Shown in pieces: positions 1 through 12,000 of a DNA stretch of 64,000 bases; within the stretch, counting starts at the first letter, position 1, and each line of letters opens with the position of its first letter. The stretch is from Echinococcus granulosus. Lineage: Eukaryota > Platyhelminthes > Cestoda > Cyclophyllidea > Taeniidae. A program made the position numbers and the translations under genes. The notes under the pieces are model-generated. The model saw only the letters and a list, made by a program, of their open reading frames with translations, had not been told where the DNA came from and ran no database searches. The stretch is taken from contig NW_020170421.1 in assembly GCF_000524195.1 (NCBI RefSeq), forward strand, positions 196,500-260,499. Reading direction: 5' to 3'.

Positions 1-971
1 CCCAACCATATTTCAGCCGTTCCTTGATGTTCTTATACTCTTTGGCACTTATGGAGCCGTTGCTATGACATGACGATTGCCAAAGTCCGCTTTGAGGCGC
101 GATTCTCAGCGCTTTGTTGGCGACACACACGGCGCGTTTAAGCACAGCTTTCCTAACCAAGTTTCAGCGGAACATTTAGCTGCCACAGTGAATATTTTAA
201 TCCGTTCTACTGTTTACGAAGTCACTGTTACCGTGAGGTGGCAAAGTGAACTTTGATGCTTTGTAGGGAGTACATAATCTCAGCCGGATAGCTTTTCACC
301 CATTTGTTGATCGTTAATTAATCCTTCTTTTAGCCCTTGTGTAACCTGGGGTTGTTTTAGAGGTGTTATGCTCGACGTCGTGTAGACGACACAGACTGTT
401 CTTTGACGCAGAATCCTTCAAGCCATTTTCAGTGGTTCTTTCAGCAGTTCTTCATCAAGCATAATACATGTAGTTGGCATCTTTTGAAACTCGTTATTCC
501 GGCGCTGTCATTTTCAGCCCAATATTCGCTGCTTTGCTGGCGATAAGCGCTTTTCCTCAAGCCTTCGATAGGTCCTCTGGCCACTTTTCCGCCTATTGTG
601 GGTATTTTGGCTTTGTCACTTATAAGCCCAGTGTTTTCGCACATTTGTGATCAGAGCTCATTTTTTTATTGAGCCGGAAGTCTGGCCTTTTGTTTTTGTT
701 CTCAAATATCCATGTTATTTATTTTAACCTTTTCTTGGTACGATGAATGTAGGGCTATCACTTGGCTGGATCCCCTCATTACGTTGGGTGCCTTTCCCAG
801 TGGTATCCCGGACTCATTTTCATAGTAATGCCCAACGCCGTATTGGTGATAGGCCATGTTCACTGGCTGGACACTCTTCTCGAGATTTATTAATCAACTT
901 TCTACCTTATGTAATAGGTGCTTTAACTTTGCCTTCAAGGCACCTTATTTGTTGCTTCGTAGACCGCTCAG
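1..971. other. Intron or upstream spacer of the GGT7-like gene; no gene seen
   Basis: I see no recognisable exon here. The GGT-like coding that starts at about 972 is clearly the C-terminal part of a longer protein, so this stretch is probably intron leading to earlier exons outside the window. Short open frames on both strands (for example 743-1000) match nothing I know and look random. Confidence 0.5.
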
Positions 972-1989
972 GACACGAACACCTTCGTCCTCTCCGTTGA
1001 GTCGGACATGTTGATCAGTGCGGCATCGCTTACCCTGGGAGGAACTTTTGGCTCGGGTATAGTTGTTTCAGGAACAGGTATCCTCCTCAATTCTGCCCAG
1101 CGTCTTTTCTCATCAGTGGGGCAGGGAGGCGTCAACAGTCGTGCACCCGGCCACCGACCCTTGCTGCCGTTCAGTCCGGTCTTCTTTGAGACTGCTCAGC
1201 AGAAATGCGGCCACCGTTTTGTGGTGGCCAGTTCTGGGGGCATTCAGGGCATGATTGGACTCTCTCAGGTGAGATTGTGTGCGTTACTTGTGTAGAATCG
1301 CAGCTATTATACTACCAATCTACACGGACTTACTAGTTGGACGGGTCGTTCATCTTTTATAACACTTTCGTATAAGCTAGTCTTCTTCTGAAACGATTTG
1401 TGTTTGTACTTATTTGATTTAATGTTGTTCGACTGTGTTCTTCGTCGTTGCCACCAGTTTTTTTTTTTCTCCTTGGAGCATGGGGTTTCCTAGTGAAGTA
1501 GGATGGACGAAATTCTCCTCAACTATTTAGTGTCCATGATATCAGTTGAAATATTCCAGCCGTCCAGAGGTCATTGATTGTCTCTAGGTCCTCACCTCAT
1601 CCTTCCTCTACCTATCCAACGTGGCATGCACGGGTGACGGGTATGGCCTGAGTAGTGGTGAAGGCGGTAACGAACTACCGTCTGCTGAAGAGACAACGGC
1701 GACCTACACGCCTGCTGTAGGAGGTTGCTTGCCCCTCAACGACTCTCTTAATTTGAAGCGCTTTGTTCTGCGCCTGCAACACACCAGCAATGGCGGGGAC
1801 GAGTTCCACGTTCTTCTCGAGCCTGGTTTCAACTCCGCTGTGGGTGAAGAGTTGAAGAAATTAGGGCACAATGTGGAGAATGCTGTGGACGGTGATTTCC
1901 GCGCGGATGTGGGAGCAGTGGGATGGACTCTCTACACCACGATTGGTGGGGTGGATGAATCGGCTGTGAATGGTTCGGCGTGGTTCTGA
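972..1989 (+). CDS. GGT7: Gamma-glutamyltransferase 7-like protein, C-terminal two exons (partial)
   Basis: Two exons, 972-1268 and 1588-1989 (stop TGA), join in phase 0 and give 232 residues. They correspond to the small subunit of the gamma-glutamyltranspeptidase (Ntn-hydrolase) family, membrane enzymes that cleave glutathione. Family landmarks in order are DTNTFVLSVE (its first Thr aligns with the autocatalytic Thr), TFGSGIVV..GILLNS, PGHRPLLPFSP, VVASSGGIQGMIGLSQV, and a C-terminal VLLEPGF..LKKLGHNVE segment. FGSG, GILLNS, PG.RPL and GLSQV resemble GGT7 more than GGT1. The acidic residues after the NN motif and the Ser-Ser pair of the active GGT1 pocket are absent, so catalysis is doubtful. 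The acceptor could be at 963 or 972. The large subunit and 5' exons are outside the window. The family is seen in the sequence; the GGT7 assignment is inference. Confidence 0.8.
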
Positions 1990-4149
1990 GCGCCGTAGGG
2001 TACACAAACATTCCATGTAACTGTATGGCGCCTTTATGATTTCTCTCCTTCTTTGAACTCATTTTATTTTCTTTGTAACACTTTTCTATTACGAATATAT
2101 ACTGTCCTGATGTACTATTGTATTGCTCAGTATTCGCACGATCATTCAAAGGTGTGGGTACAAATCAGCAGCCTCTAGTTTGCTTTCTTATGCGGGTGTC
2201 GATACGATCGGTGGTTTAACACGTTGCCCATTTCGTTTTCGGCCAAGGTGTGCTTTGGAGGTGAGTTATGTGTGAAATGATTAAACACTTTATTTAACTA
2301 TTTGTTGTAATACGAAGGCACTTCAGCTTAGGCTGTACTGCAACCCTGCCAAGTACTCTACGGGGCACGGTAGTGGTCTCCCGCATCTGTAAGTCATTAG
2401 TGATTTTGTTCTTCTATACTGCTTTAGTCTATTATGGGTTCGAGGAAGGCTCCAGACGCTACATTAGTCGCAATGGCAAGTGAGCGAGCTGTGAGTACGA
2501 GTGGCTGCATACTAAACCTTAGTGTCACTGAAGAAGGGCATCTGGAGTTGATTAGCGAATTTGTAAAGACTACTCCTACCAAAAGGGCTAAAAATGATAT
2601 CCGCCTTCGGCAATACGCGTGATCCCGTGTTTTGCAGGAATTTTATTAACGACTGGCTTGAACCATTCAGGGAAGTCCTTTTTGAAGCTATAGTACCCGT
2701 GCACAGATGTTGAATGCGCGAACAAGCAGTTCCCCTTCTACGTTCCTGTCAGTTGAATGGAAGTCGGACAGATGGCTGGACTGCACCGAAATGGGAACGA
2801 AGTAGCAAGAAGAAATGAAAACAAAACTTCACCCAGTGAACTAACTCTAAATCTATTTTTGCACTGAGTGACTATGCCTTTAGACCAGTTTTACCACAAC
2901 CAAAGACTGGCAAAAGAGATGTTCCCATTGTAAAATACACTCCAGTCTTGAGCAACATAAAGTCAATGAACTCCTTTCTCACTCGGTTCACAGGCAGAAC
3001 AATACGCAGGAGACAGTGGAATGCTGAGATGCATCACTGTCGTTGGCATCATATGCACTGTCAGATGAAAGGCGATCCAATGTCTGACGTCTCTGTTTAA
3101 AAACGTGGTTATTAGAACACTTAAAACATTGTGACGGCTGATGAGGGAGGCTGACCAAGGAGAGAGCTGGAAAAATCCTTAGGAAGGAAATAGTGCTGCG
3201 TGGTGGTTTGATACTCTGTTCAACCGTGCGTTAAACTATGCAGACACTACAGTCTCTGCGGGTTGTACCTCTGCTCTGCAGAGTGGAATTTGGGGTATGA
3301 TGGTAGCCCCGAACTAAAGTGCTTAGCAAATTAGCATATTTCCATCTGTACTGTTTTAACTTCTTAGGACTTCGGTGAAAACTTAAGACACTGCAGGCTT
3401 AAAGAGCGCTCCTGGGCCATTTGAAGTGCGGACTAGTGTTTCGAGACACTGTCGGTATAAACACGGTGTTGCAATTTAGTCTTAATAATACTTCTCAGAA
3501 ATTAACAGAATCCCGCATTAATGCTGCCCATTTGTAAGATTTTACAATGATAAAATAATTTGTTTTACTTTTTGCGGAGAGCCAAAACGGCTTACTTTGT
3601 GGTTTATATATAGACATATTTTTAATTGCTTGTTATGTCGGACACTTTACTTCGCCTGTTCTGAATGGTTGGTTCGCCGTGATAATTGCATCTTTATCTC
3701 TAGCTGTACGGATCCTATTTATATTGAGTACCTTGATGACTCACCGGGCCGAGATGTTCAAGTCTCCTAAGATTGTTCAATTGCTGATATATTCTTTACT
3801 TTTTTTCGACATATTATGCAGCTGTCGCTCTCCTTCCCTCCATGTATACTCTTCCATGTGTTATTGTAAGGGCAGTCACTTTGAGCTTCAACATTCTTAA
3901 ATAAGTGATTGTCACTGCTCCTTACTCAAGTTTGTCGTTGCATTATGCTTTGAATCGCTTGCTTGTGTTTTGGTATACTAGGAAAACTCAGAACCCTAAT
4001 TGGTATTGTAGTGTTTAGGTTCTGTTATTAGAATTCGTCTTCTTTAAACTCACGAAGTCTCAGGTAAATGGCTAATTTCCGTTCATTGTTTAATGCCTTA
4101 TTTGTGGTTCTCATCTTGCTATAACTAACTGCGAATTTGTTGTTTTAAG
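1990..4149. other. Spacer between GGT7-like and NOM1 genes, possibly with 5' NOM1 exons
   Basis: AT-rich, with no strong gene. The one candidate is at 2434: an ATG follows a possible acceptor (TTTAG at about 2424) and opens a frame beginning MGSRKAPDATLVAMASERA. It meets a good donor (GTGAGT at 2491) in phase 0. This could be a first coding exon of NOM1, but its phase does not fit the exon at 4150 directly, so another exon would be needed. ORF 3679-3900 looks random. Confidence 0.35.
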
Positions 4150-7100
4150 GACTTTGAAGAAAACTATGAAGGCCAGAAAGGCATATTTAGAACAGAGACG
4201 AAAGCAACTTCTTGAGGATAATATAAAAGAGGACAAAACAATTAAAAGACTTACAAAAAAACTTGGTCTAAATCGTCGTAAGCCTCGAAAATCGGGGGTT
4301 GAAAAACAGCCGGCTTGGATGAGAGACAGCGGTCTTGATTGTACAGTTAAACATTTTCTGTTGCTTTATTTCTAGATTTGCTTGACTTTGAGAAGCACAA
4401 CAGCAGTCCCGCTAAAGAAGTGCTCGGAAGCGGGATTTTGGGCGAACCGAGAACAAAACTAAGAAGGAGTATGTGTTGTGTTTTGACAATTTTTTTTTTC
4501 TTTAGAAGAATCAAGGGATATATACGGGCAAGATGTGGATGATTCGGATGGTTCTACGGAGGCTGATGCACCCATCGAACCCGAAGAAAAAGTCTTTGAC
4601 TTTGGGAAGGCTGGAGGTGAAGATAAAGAAGTGAACGAAATAGTGGACATTAATGGTGGTACGAAACTCAAGAAAGACACGAAAATCGAGGAAAAAGAAA
4701 ATAAAATTGCACAAATCACGCCCAGTGGTGATGAGGAAACTATTGTTATGCTACGAAGAAGTATTCGACGTCTGCTGAATTGTGTGTCGGAGGCTCAGAT
4801 GACGAAAACTATTTCTGAACTTGCGGACCTCTTTTCTGATCGACCATGTGCAACTGTTCGGCGGGTTCTCATCGAGGAGATTGATATTTTACTCGGAGTG
4901 CGTTACGACTTGTTTGCAATGTTTAAAGCTGGTTTATATTTTAGTGTGTTCATAGTCTTTTCATGACGATAAGATATTGACAGTTCCACTTATATAAAAC
5001 CTTATTAACCCCTCGATTCATTGTGCTTATCATTAGCTCGAAACCTTATTGTTCTATTTTAAAAAGCATTTGCCTCCTATTTTTTCGGGAACCAGTGTTC
5101 GAAAAGCCTGGAAGTCTCACTCAAAAAATTGTCCTATCGATGATGTCTCTTCTAAGTTCAGTTACAGGCCATGAACTCTTCAAGTAGCCAACTCTTCGGC
5201 CATGTTCCTATTGTAGTTAAGGTCTTTTCACGGCTACTGGGTTAGCTGTGATTTTGCTTTTGAAGTCTACTTTCTTAACGGCAGAGCTCATTTCGCCCAG
5301 TACTAGTTCAAAGATCCTATCGCCCAGTACTAGATCAAAGATCCTATCGCCCAATTTTAAGACAGCATTTGCTTCACCGGCAACGTTCTAAAAACTAGTG
5401 TCGCTTATACTTAGAAGTCACTTTATCACGTATCGTTCAACTTCGTCATTATTATCAGTCATACAGTTTTTCTAATTTATACTTAAATCGCTAACGCTAT
5501 TGCGCTCCTTTCGTGATCACTTGGTTTGCTATGATCTAACTGTTCTACTTGGGATATCCTCAATTCTTTGAACTCTTTGAATTTATTTCAATAATCATTC
5601 AAAACCTTGCTGTTTGGTTCAAATGATGCATATATTTCTTTGCCAATGTGTTTTGAAGCTGGCATTGCCTACTGGCCGTTCATCGCTCTGCTACATCGCT
5701 ATTACCGATGGCATTGTTTAAGCTCGGTTGTGGAATGTTTGAGCTTCAAGTACCTCTATTTTGTTCGTGTTTCTGATCATCGTATCAGCGTCAGTACCGA
5801 TATTACTACTTAGATCTGTGACAGCCCTTTAATGTTATTAGTAAGCCGACTCATTGCCTTGAATACTAGTTTAGTCCTTTGCACGAGTTCAAGTGCCTTA
5901 GCTGTATTGCCAAGAATAGATATTCTTTGGTCATTACCAACCTTTTCTTCTGTCTAGTCGTTTCCTCTGAATAGAGACCAGTCAGTTGGATGGCTGCAGC
6001 AGGAACTGGCGGCATGTTTCACCAGCACTCAGGCACGTCTCGATCACAGTGGTCAGGACTCGCGTTTGGTGGTGCATTTTGCCGAATTCTTTGTCTCCTC
6101 CAGACTACCTACTGTAGTCACCTTGGACTCTCTCCAAGATTCAGGTGGAGCTCTGGCTTCACGCTGCCTCTTTATCGCCTACCTCTATCGGTTTGGTGTG
6201 GGTGAATCCTCTTTCTCTAACTTCTCTATGCGTATCCCCTTCCTTCATATTTCCTTTCGGAATCTTCTAGGGACTCACTGGGGACCTTATCATGGACTGT
6301 GTGGAGGAGTTCACTAAGTCGGGTGATTTATTGGGTCTGCAAATTGCTCACCAGATGGTTAAACGTGCGTGTCTTGTGCCGACTGATTTTCCTCCTTCTG
6401 TAGCAGCGCTTTAAGTGTTCTTCGTTTCTTATAGCGGTGAGTTCGGTGTTGCGGAGGGAACTGCATGAGCGGTGTAGTCAGTTGGTGAATGCTGTTAAGG
6501 CGACGTTGGCCACGCTAGATCCATCAGATTTCGAAAAAACGTGAGTTTTTGATTCGAGTTTTTTTTGGAAGTGGGGGGTGGGGGCACAAATGCGTCAAGC
6601 AGAAGACATTCATATTTCGCCGGCACAGCAACTTTTGCTCGTTTCGAAAAAAAAGTAATCCAACTCATGATGTATCGGGAAAAAAACGGCTGCATGATGT
6701 CCCTTTTTTCCTCCTTTTCAGTGCAGAACTAGAGGGCATAGTGGCAAATTTGTCGTCTAAGCATTCGAAGGAGCCAGCACTATTTAGCGCTGATCATTTT
6801 GTCAAGATGATGAAGAGTTGGAATAAAGGTGAGTTATTTGGATCTTCCATTGCGATTTTCAAGAAGGGATGAATATTGGCTCCTTTAAGGTAAATATGCC
6901 AAGGGCGGGCTTCAGGAAATCGGTTTGGCACATATACGTGACGTTGGTTGCGATTGAAACTGCATTAGTGCCGAACAAGCACCTACTCTAAAAGTTTTTG
7001 CAGACATTTGACTTATCTGTTCCTGATTCAGTGTAATGGCTTTAAAAGATGGGTGCTCGAAATAGTGGCGTTAAGATGCTACCCAAAAATGAAGAAGAAT

Positions 7101-8614
7101 AGTGCTGATGAAATGTTGGAGGTTGCGCTTCCCCAACCGTAGCAGTTAAGGATACGTATTGGGTTTGCATGGCGGTTCTCGTCTAGGTGTCTCATTTCGA
7201 AAAGGCTCGCGCCTGCCTTTGCGATTGGATGAGCTGCGCGATGCGAAGGATGGCAAAGGCCGCTGGTGGGCTGTGGGTTCCGCTTTTTTCGGCGATGCGC
7301 TCAAGTCTGACTCGGTCTCTAGCACCACCGCGGTCACCAGACAGGGCGTTTCCAAAAATGCTCCTCTATCCCCTGAGGTAAATTCTTCGGCTTTTTATCT
7401 TGACATTGTCACCTCGTTTATCTTTTAGGCTTGCAAGGTTTGATTGTAGGAGAAGCATTGCGGTGGAACACTTCGGAATTCCAATTTTAAGAGGTGATTC
7501 CCTTGTTAGTTCCTTGGGAATCTCGTTGTCCCAGGGTAATGCCTTGGCTACTTTTATCCGCAATTTTTTACCCGCACCAACTTACTCAATTGGTTGTTGA
7601 AACATCTTGGGCAACTGTCATAAGCCACTTATATGTTTCGTTTTTTTGGGATTCACGGTGAAATTTACTTCGCTCTAGTGGCAGTGGTGAAGCAACTGTT
7701 TGTGATGGGATTTCTTCAGCATTCGACGCTTCATCGAATTATCGGCTTTATTAGGCTTATATGCGTGTATAATCGCCTGTTCTTGAAACTAACTTCAGCT
7801 GGCGGCAGTGGCAACACGATTGGGCCTGATTACACCGATACGGCAACAGCTTTTCAGGGTGCTGGTCTCTACGCCCGGCGGACCGGAGAGCACAGCGAGT
7901 GCCCTGGTGCTGGCGGCGGGTACGAGTGGTGGCGGTGGTCGGGCAACAGAGCACCGGGAGCGTGAGATGGTGCAAATCGTCATGCACTGCCTCGTCTCCG
8001 AACAGCCCTTCAATCGCTTCTACACTCGTGTCCTCGGTGCTCTTCTCAATCACCATCGGCGCTTTGCGGTAATTCTCTCATTTTCTATACCTCTGCCTCT
8101 CCCCCCTTGCGTTATGGCTGCATTTTCGATTGAGTCGATTATTCTTACTGCCACTCCACAAATAAAGGCACAATTTAATTTTAGATCATGGTGAGGTGTG
8201 CATTCTGGGACGTCATGGCTAAAGAGGAAATGACCAAAGAGTCGAAGACCAACGCAGGCAAGGCTATTGGCATTCTCGCTGCTGTATACGATTTTCCACT
8301 CACCATGCTCAAGGTAAAGGAACCGCATTTTCACTCTGTCGAAATACTCTGACGTTTTCTTGATTTCTTAGAAATTTAACTTCGGTGATGATTCGGAACC
8401 CAACGTTGCTCTGCTCTCGGCCGTGGTCACTGAGCTGACCACCACAGCCTTCAGGAAGACCTTGGAAAAGTTCGCCTACGTGGCCAGCAAGAGTCCTAAA
8501 TTGGGGCGCAACCTGCGGATTTTTATGCGGCGATTGTGCAAAAGCCATCCTGATGAGGCGCACCGGTCCTACCTTGGCCGACTTGTTTCCGAATTGCGGG
8601 ACCTCTTTCCTTAG
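4150..8614 (+). CDS. NOM1: Nucleolar MIF4G domain-containing protein 1 (NOM1/SGD1 family)
   Basis: Eleven exons in consistent phase: 4150-4340, 4376-4468, 4506-4897, 5982-6197, 6271-6364, 6435-6540, 6722-6828, 7151-7377, 7799-8068, 8185-8313 and 8372-8614. They give 688 residues; human NOM1 has 860. The order matches the family. First is a basic stretch with EDKTIKRLTKKLGLNRRK and, across intron 1, DSGLDYLL. An acidic linker follows, then the MIF4G region (MLRRSIRRLLNCVSEAQM; ALASRCLFIAYLYRFG), then GRWWAVGSAF. The MA3 domain has REMVQIVMHCLVSEQPFNRFY..HHRRFA and ends at SKSPKLGRNLRIFMRRL. NOM1 works in nucleolar 18S rRNA processing and binds the helicase DDX48/eIF4A3. Introns 1 and 2 are only 35 and 37 nt. 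The true N-terminus is not established; the first in-frame ATG is 4166. Part of the MIF4G domain seems missing at the 1.1-kb intron 3. Confidence 0.9.
5293..5357. repeat. 27-bp direct tandem repeat, about 2.4 copies
   Basis: The unit begins TCGCCCAGTACTAG at 5293, repeats at 5320 with one substitution (AGTTCAAAG versus AGATCAAAG), and a partial third copy starts at 5347. It lies in the third intron of the NOM1 gene. No function is visible. Confidence 0.85.
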
Positions 8615-9096
8615 CGTGATCACCCTTGCCTTGTGGGCCGTGCCATATGTACATTTCTCATTAGACGTGTTTGTGTACATCTTACCCCCACTAGAGGAGT
8701 TGTTGGCGTGTCTCGGGTTTTCCCCCCTTGGGGTGATCGGCGGGCTGGGGGGCTCCACTTGGATATGCGGCGCGCTTAGGGTGCTAGCTGCCGTCAAAGT
8801 TGAGTCGCGAAGTGTGGGTGGCTTGGGGGAGCCCTTGTACGGTGGGCGGCTCTAGGGTGCCAGGCATTAAAAGTGCATGCTGGGTGTGCTTTAGAGAAAT
8901 TCGCAACTTTAACCGTAAATTACAATGATAAGGTAAATACATTCAATTTTTTATCTACCTTATCAAAATATTGTTTAAGTGCAACAAGCTTAAATTGTCG
9001 ATTGGTTTATTACGGGTAGAGTGTTTAGGCGAATTCGGAGAAGGGCGGCATTTCAGATTTGTTTGGTGTCATAGGGCAGGTGTTTCTTCACCGACT
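8615..9096 (+). other. NOM1 3' UTR and WDR44 5' region
   Basis: This 482-bp gap separates two genes on the same strand. The first 250 bases are GC-rich and presumably NOM1 3' UTR. From about 8890 the sequence is AT-rich and leads to the WDR44 start codon. A possible trans- or cis-splice acceptor (GGCAG) sits about 20 nt before the ATG at 9097. I see no further gene. Confidence 0.5.
8866..8871 (+). promoter_or_regulatory. Candidate ATTAAA polyadenylation signal for NOM1
   Basis: The variant hexamer ATTAAA lies about 250 nt after the NOM1 stop codon and before the next gene. No AATAAA occurs between them. It is assigned by position only. Confidence 0.4.
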
Positions 9097-12000
9097 ATGA
9101 GTTCAGACGACGAGGTTTACTTTGACGCACCAGAGGAACTCAGTGAGGAGGACATTGCAGCGTATAGATATTTCGCCAACCTTACGTTCCTTTGTTAGCG
9201 CAAATAGTTCTTCTACACCGGAGCACGAATGTAGGCGCAATCGCATTGAGTCTCTTAAGAATAGCGCAAGGAAATTCGATAGACCTTCACACATTCCACC
9301 CTATTCACATTTAGACGCAATCGAGTCGGCATCTGCTGTGGTAAATGTGATTATTATAGCGACTTCTGTTCTTGTGTCGTTTATTCGTTACTAAAATCGA
9401 CGACCATTATCATCTTTTCTTCATATGCTTGACTCGCCTAATTTGTATTTCGGTGATAATTTTGTATGGATTTACACTGGTTTCGTCAGCAATTTTATTT
9501 GCGCTTGTGATATTTAGATACCTTCAAACATATCCACTTCAGGCAAACAAAGATGTAGTGTCTAATGTTGCCAAAATGGTATCATCGTCAGATCCATATC
9601 TTTTTGTACTAATCACAGTTCAGCTACTGATTATCACAGATAAATGTTTTTCTTGCAATCCTAGGCGCCGATTCTGGACTCTGATCCCTTCTCTCCTGTT
9701 CCGCCCAGTATGGCTTCCTCTCGTCTTCACAGTCGTACCTTTCCCGAGAAAAGTTCCTTTTTCCCAGGAAAAGGTGCCCATCATTTCCTTTTTTTCACTA
9801 ACAAACACTCTCCTCCTCCCTTGTTAGGTTTCCAGCGTTCTCATTTTCCTTTTAACGATGACTTTGAAAACTGCTCCAAAGTCCGGTCTCACACCGTCCA
9901 GCCCATCTGCTTCTCCCCCGTTCTGGCGTCTTTTCCTTTTGAGCGTCCTGCACCAATTTCTGCACCTGAGGTGAGTCTTTGTCGACATCGTCCGAACAAG
10001 GGGGATTACATGAAGTCGTGGTCACTGGATGCTACGCGTTGTCGGCCCCAGCTGCTGTTAAATTACCATAGGCGTAGTCTACTCGCCTCATCACTGGTAT
10101 GTCACTGGTTTGATCTGTCCCCTTTGTTTAGTGCAAATGGCGATTATTTCCTCCGCAAGACATTCTAGGTATAGCTTTCTGAGTACAAATCCAGGGTAGA
10201 ATTACGTTATCGTCCATTGGAGTATACTTGCCTAACCGTCTGAAAGACATACTCTTCTGAAGCGCACAGAAATGTAGGTGGGTTATGGTGGTAGAATTAG
10301 ACTGGTCCAGATACATACATTCAATCGTCGCATTTAATTCATACGCTGCATCTGAGCGAATCATTCCCGGTGTTTTTCGATCATAACGATCTAAGAACTT
10401 TGAAATGCTTTCTATAGAGGTTTCCTGAAGACCTGTAGATTATACTTCGGGGTAGTTACTTTAGTGTTTTTCTACTGAGAATACCATGAAATGCCTGGGA
10501 ATCGCGCTTGAACATGGCAACAAAACGCCTTCAGTTGATACATTTACAGCTACCCTTCCCAGCACTTTTCTTCCTCGGGTTTGATTGTATTACTTCTGAC
10601 ATATTTCGACCAAATAGTTTAAGAAAAACTGCATATTACTTTAAAGAGATTTGAGGCGGATGAATTTAAAGTATGATTGAAAGGTTTCGCACCTGTTCGC
10701 AGCGCAAGAATGGAACACTTGGGGGCGATTCATCTGAATGGTTGGAATAAATACTAAAAATTTAAAACTTTTCGATGCTTTAATTAACTAGTCCTTCTCT
10801 TCTTTGCATGGATACATTGTTTAAACTTTTTTGAAAGAGTAAAAGAAAGGTAACTGTTTTCAGAAGTTTTTTAAAGGTAAATTCAAGGTATGGCTAGCTA
10901 ATCCTTTGGTTGATGTTTTGACACTCGCGGAAGACTTGTGTAAAGCGGTTTTAAAGGAATCATACCATTTCACTTAGTTATTGCCCATTATTTCCTATTC
11001 ACACTGTGTGGTAGTCACTAACGGTCATAATGCATTTAAATTGCACGGTTTTAGGCCCTTTTTTAAAAATTCCTTTATTTATAGGAGCTGAACATGTTAT
11101 TCCACTGCTTATTCGCTTAGTTGATGTATTTACTGAAAATGTGCAACCTTTTTTTCAGGTCCCACTACCTATGGAACCACTACTGGATCATTCTGAAGGT
11201 TCTGAAATAGGTGAGCATGATTTTTCATCTGCATATTTTTCGTCTTCGAGAACGCGGCTAAGTATCTGCCTCGGTAATTTCTTTCATACAATTTGCCCTT
11301 CAATGTCTACAGCTTGGCGATACCAGTTTATCTGGCATTGTCTTTGTAAACACTTCATAATGCATGCATTGTGGCTGCGGAAATGCTGTCGCCCTGTAGA
11401 GCAAAAAACGGATTATCGTTTACATTTTCATACTGAACACATTCTGGTACCAATAATTTGACCGCGGTTACCGAGCCCTATTCATGATACATATGCCAAT
11501 TGCTAGCCTTTATTACTACTCGGCTCCTAATTATGATTTTAAGCCAATCTTCCCGTTTCTCAGTGAAATGATGCTCCTTCGTTTCTATGACTACTTTTGA
11601 TATCGAGATTGTGCTCAGCCGCACCTCTTTATTGGGCATTTAGGTATTCGTCAGTTTTGTTATTCGGATTTCCGCCTATGCGGCTTCCGTTTTCAAGCAG
11701 TTGATATTGGATCTACTTTCTGTTTCTAATAGGCTGGTAAATAGGAATGTATATGTTTTCTTTAGTTCCACTTTACTACCCTTTCTTCAGTCGTCCCCAA
11801 CTATCAGTTTTCGGTATTTTATGCATACTAGTTCGACTGTAATAATAAGTTCAAGAGTTATCTATCCTCCTACCTGCAGCTGCCACTTTTTCAGGTAATT
11901 TTTATGAATTACCAAATGTAGTGCTAAACTGCTGAGTTTCTTATCAGGACTTCATTTTTCACCTGTGCAGTCAAGACCTTAAGGTATCCGTAGGGGTCAT

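Noticed and set aside
743..1295. Open frames at 743-1000 and 1063-1254 on +
   Set aside because: They are in other frames from the GGT7-like exon (972-1268), which carries the family motifs.
8309..8797. 162-residue frame on -
   Set aside because: Overlaps the last NOM1 exon, whose + frame matches the family C-terminus and has correct splice phase.
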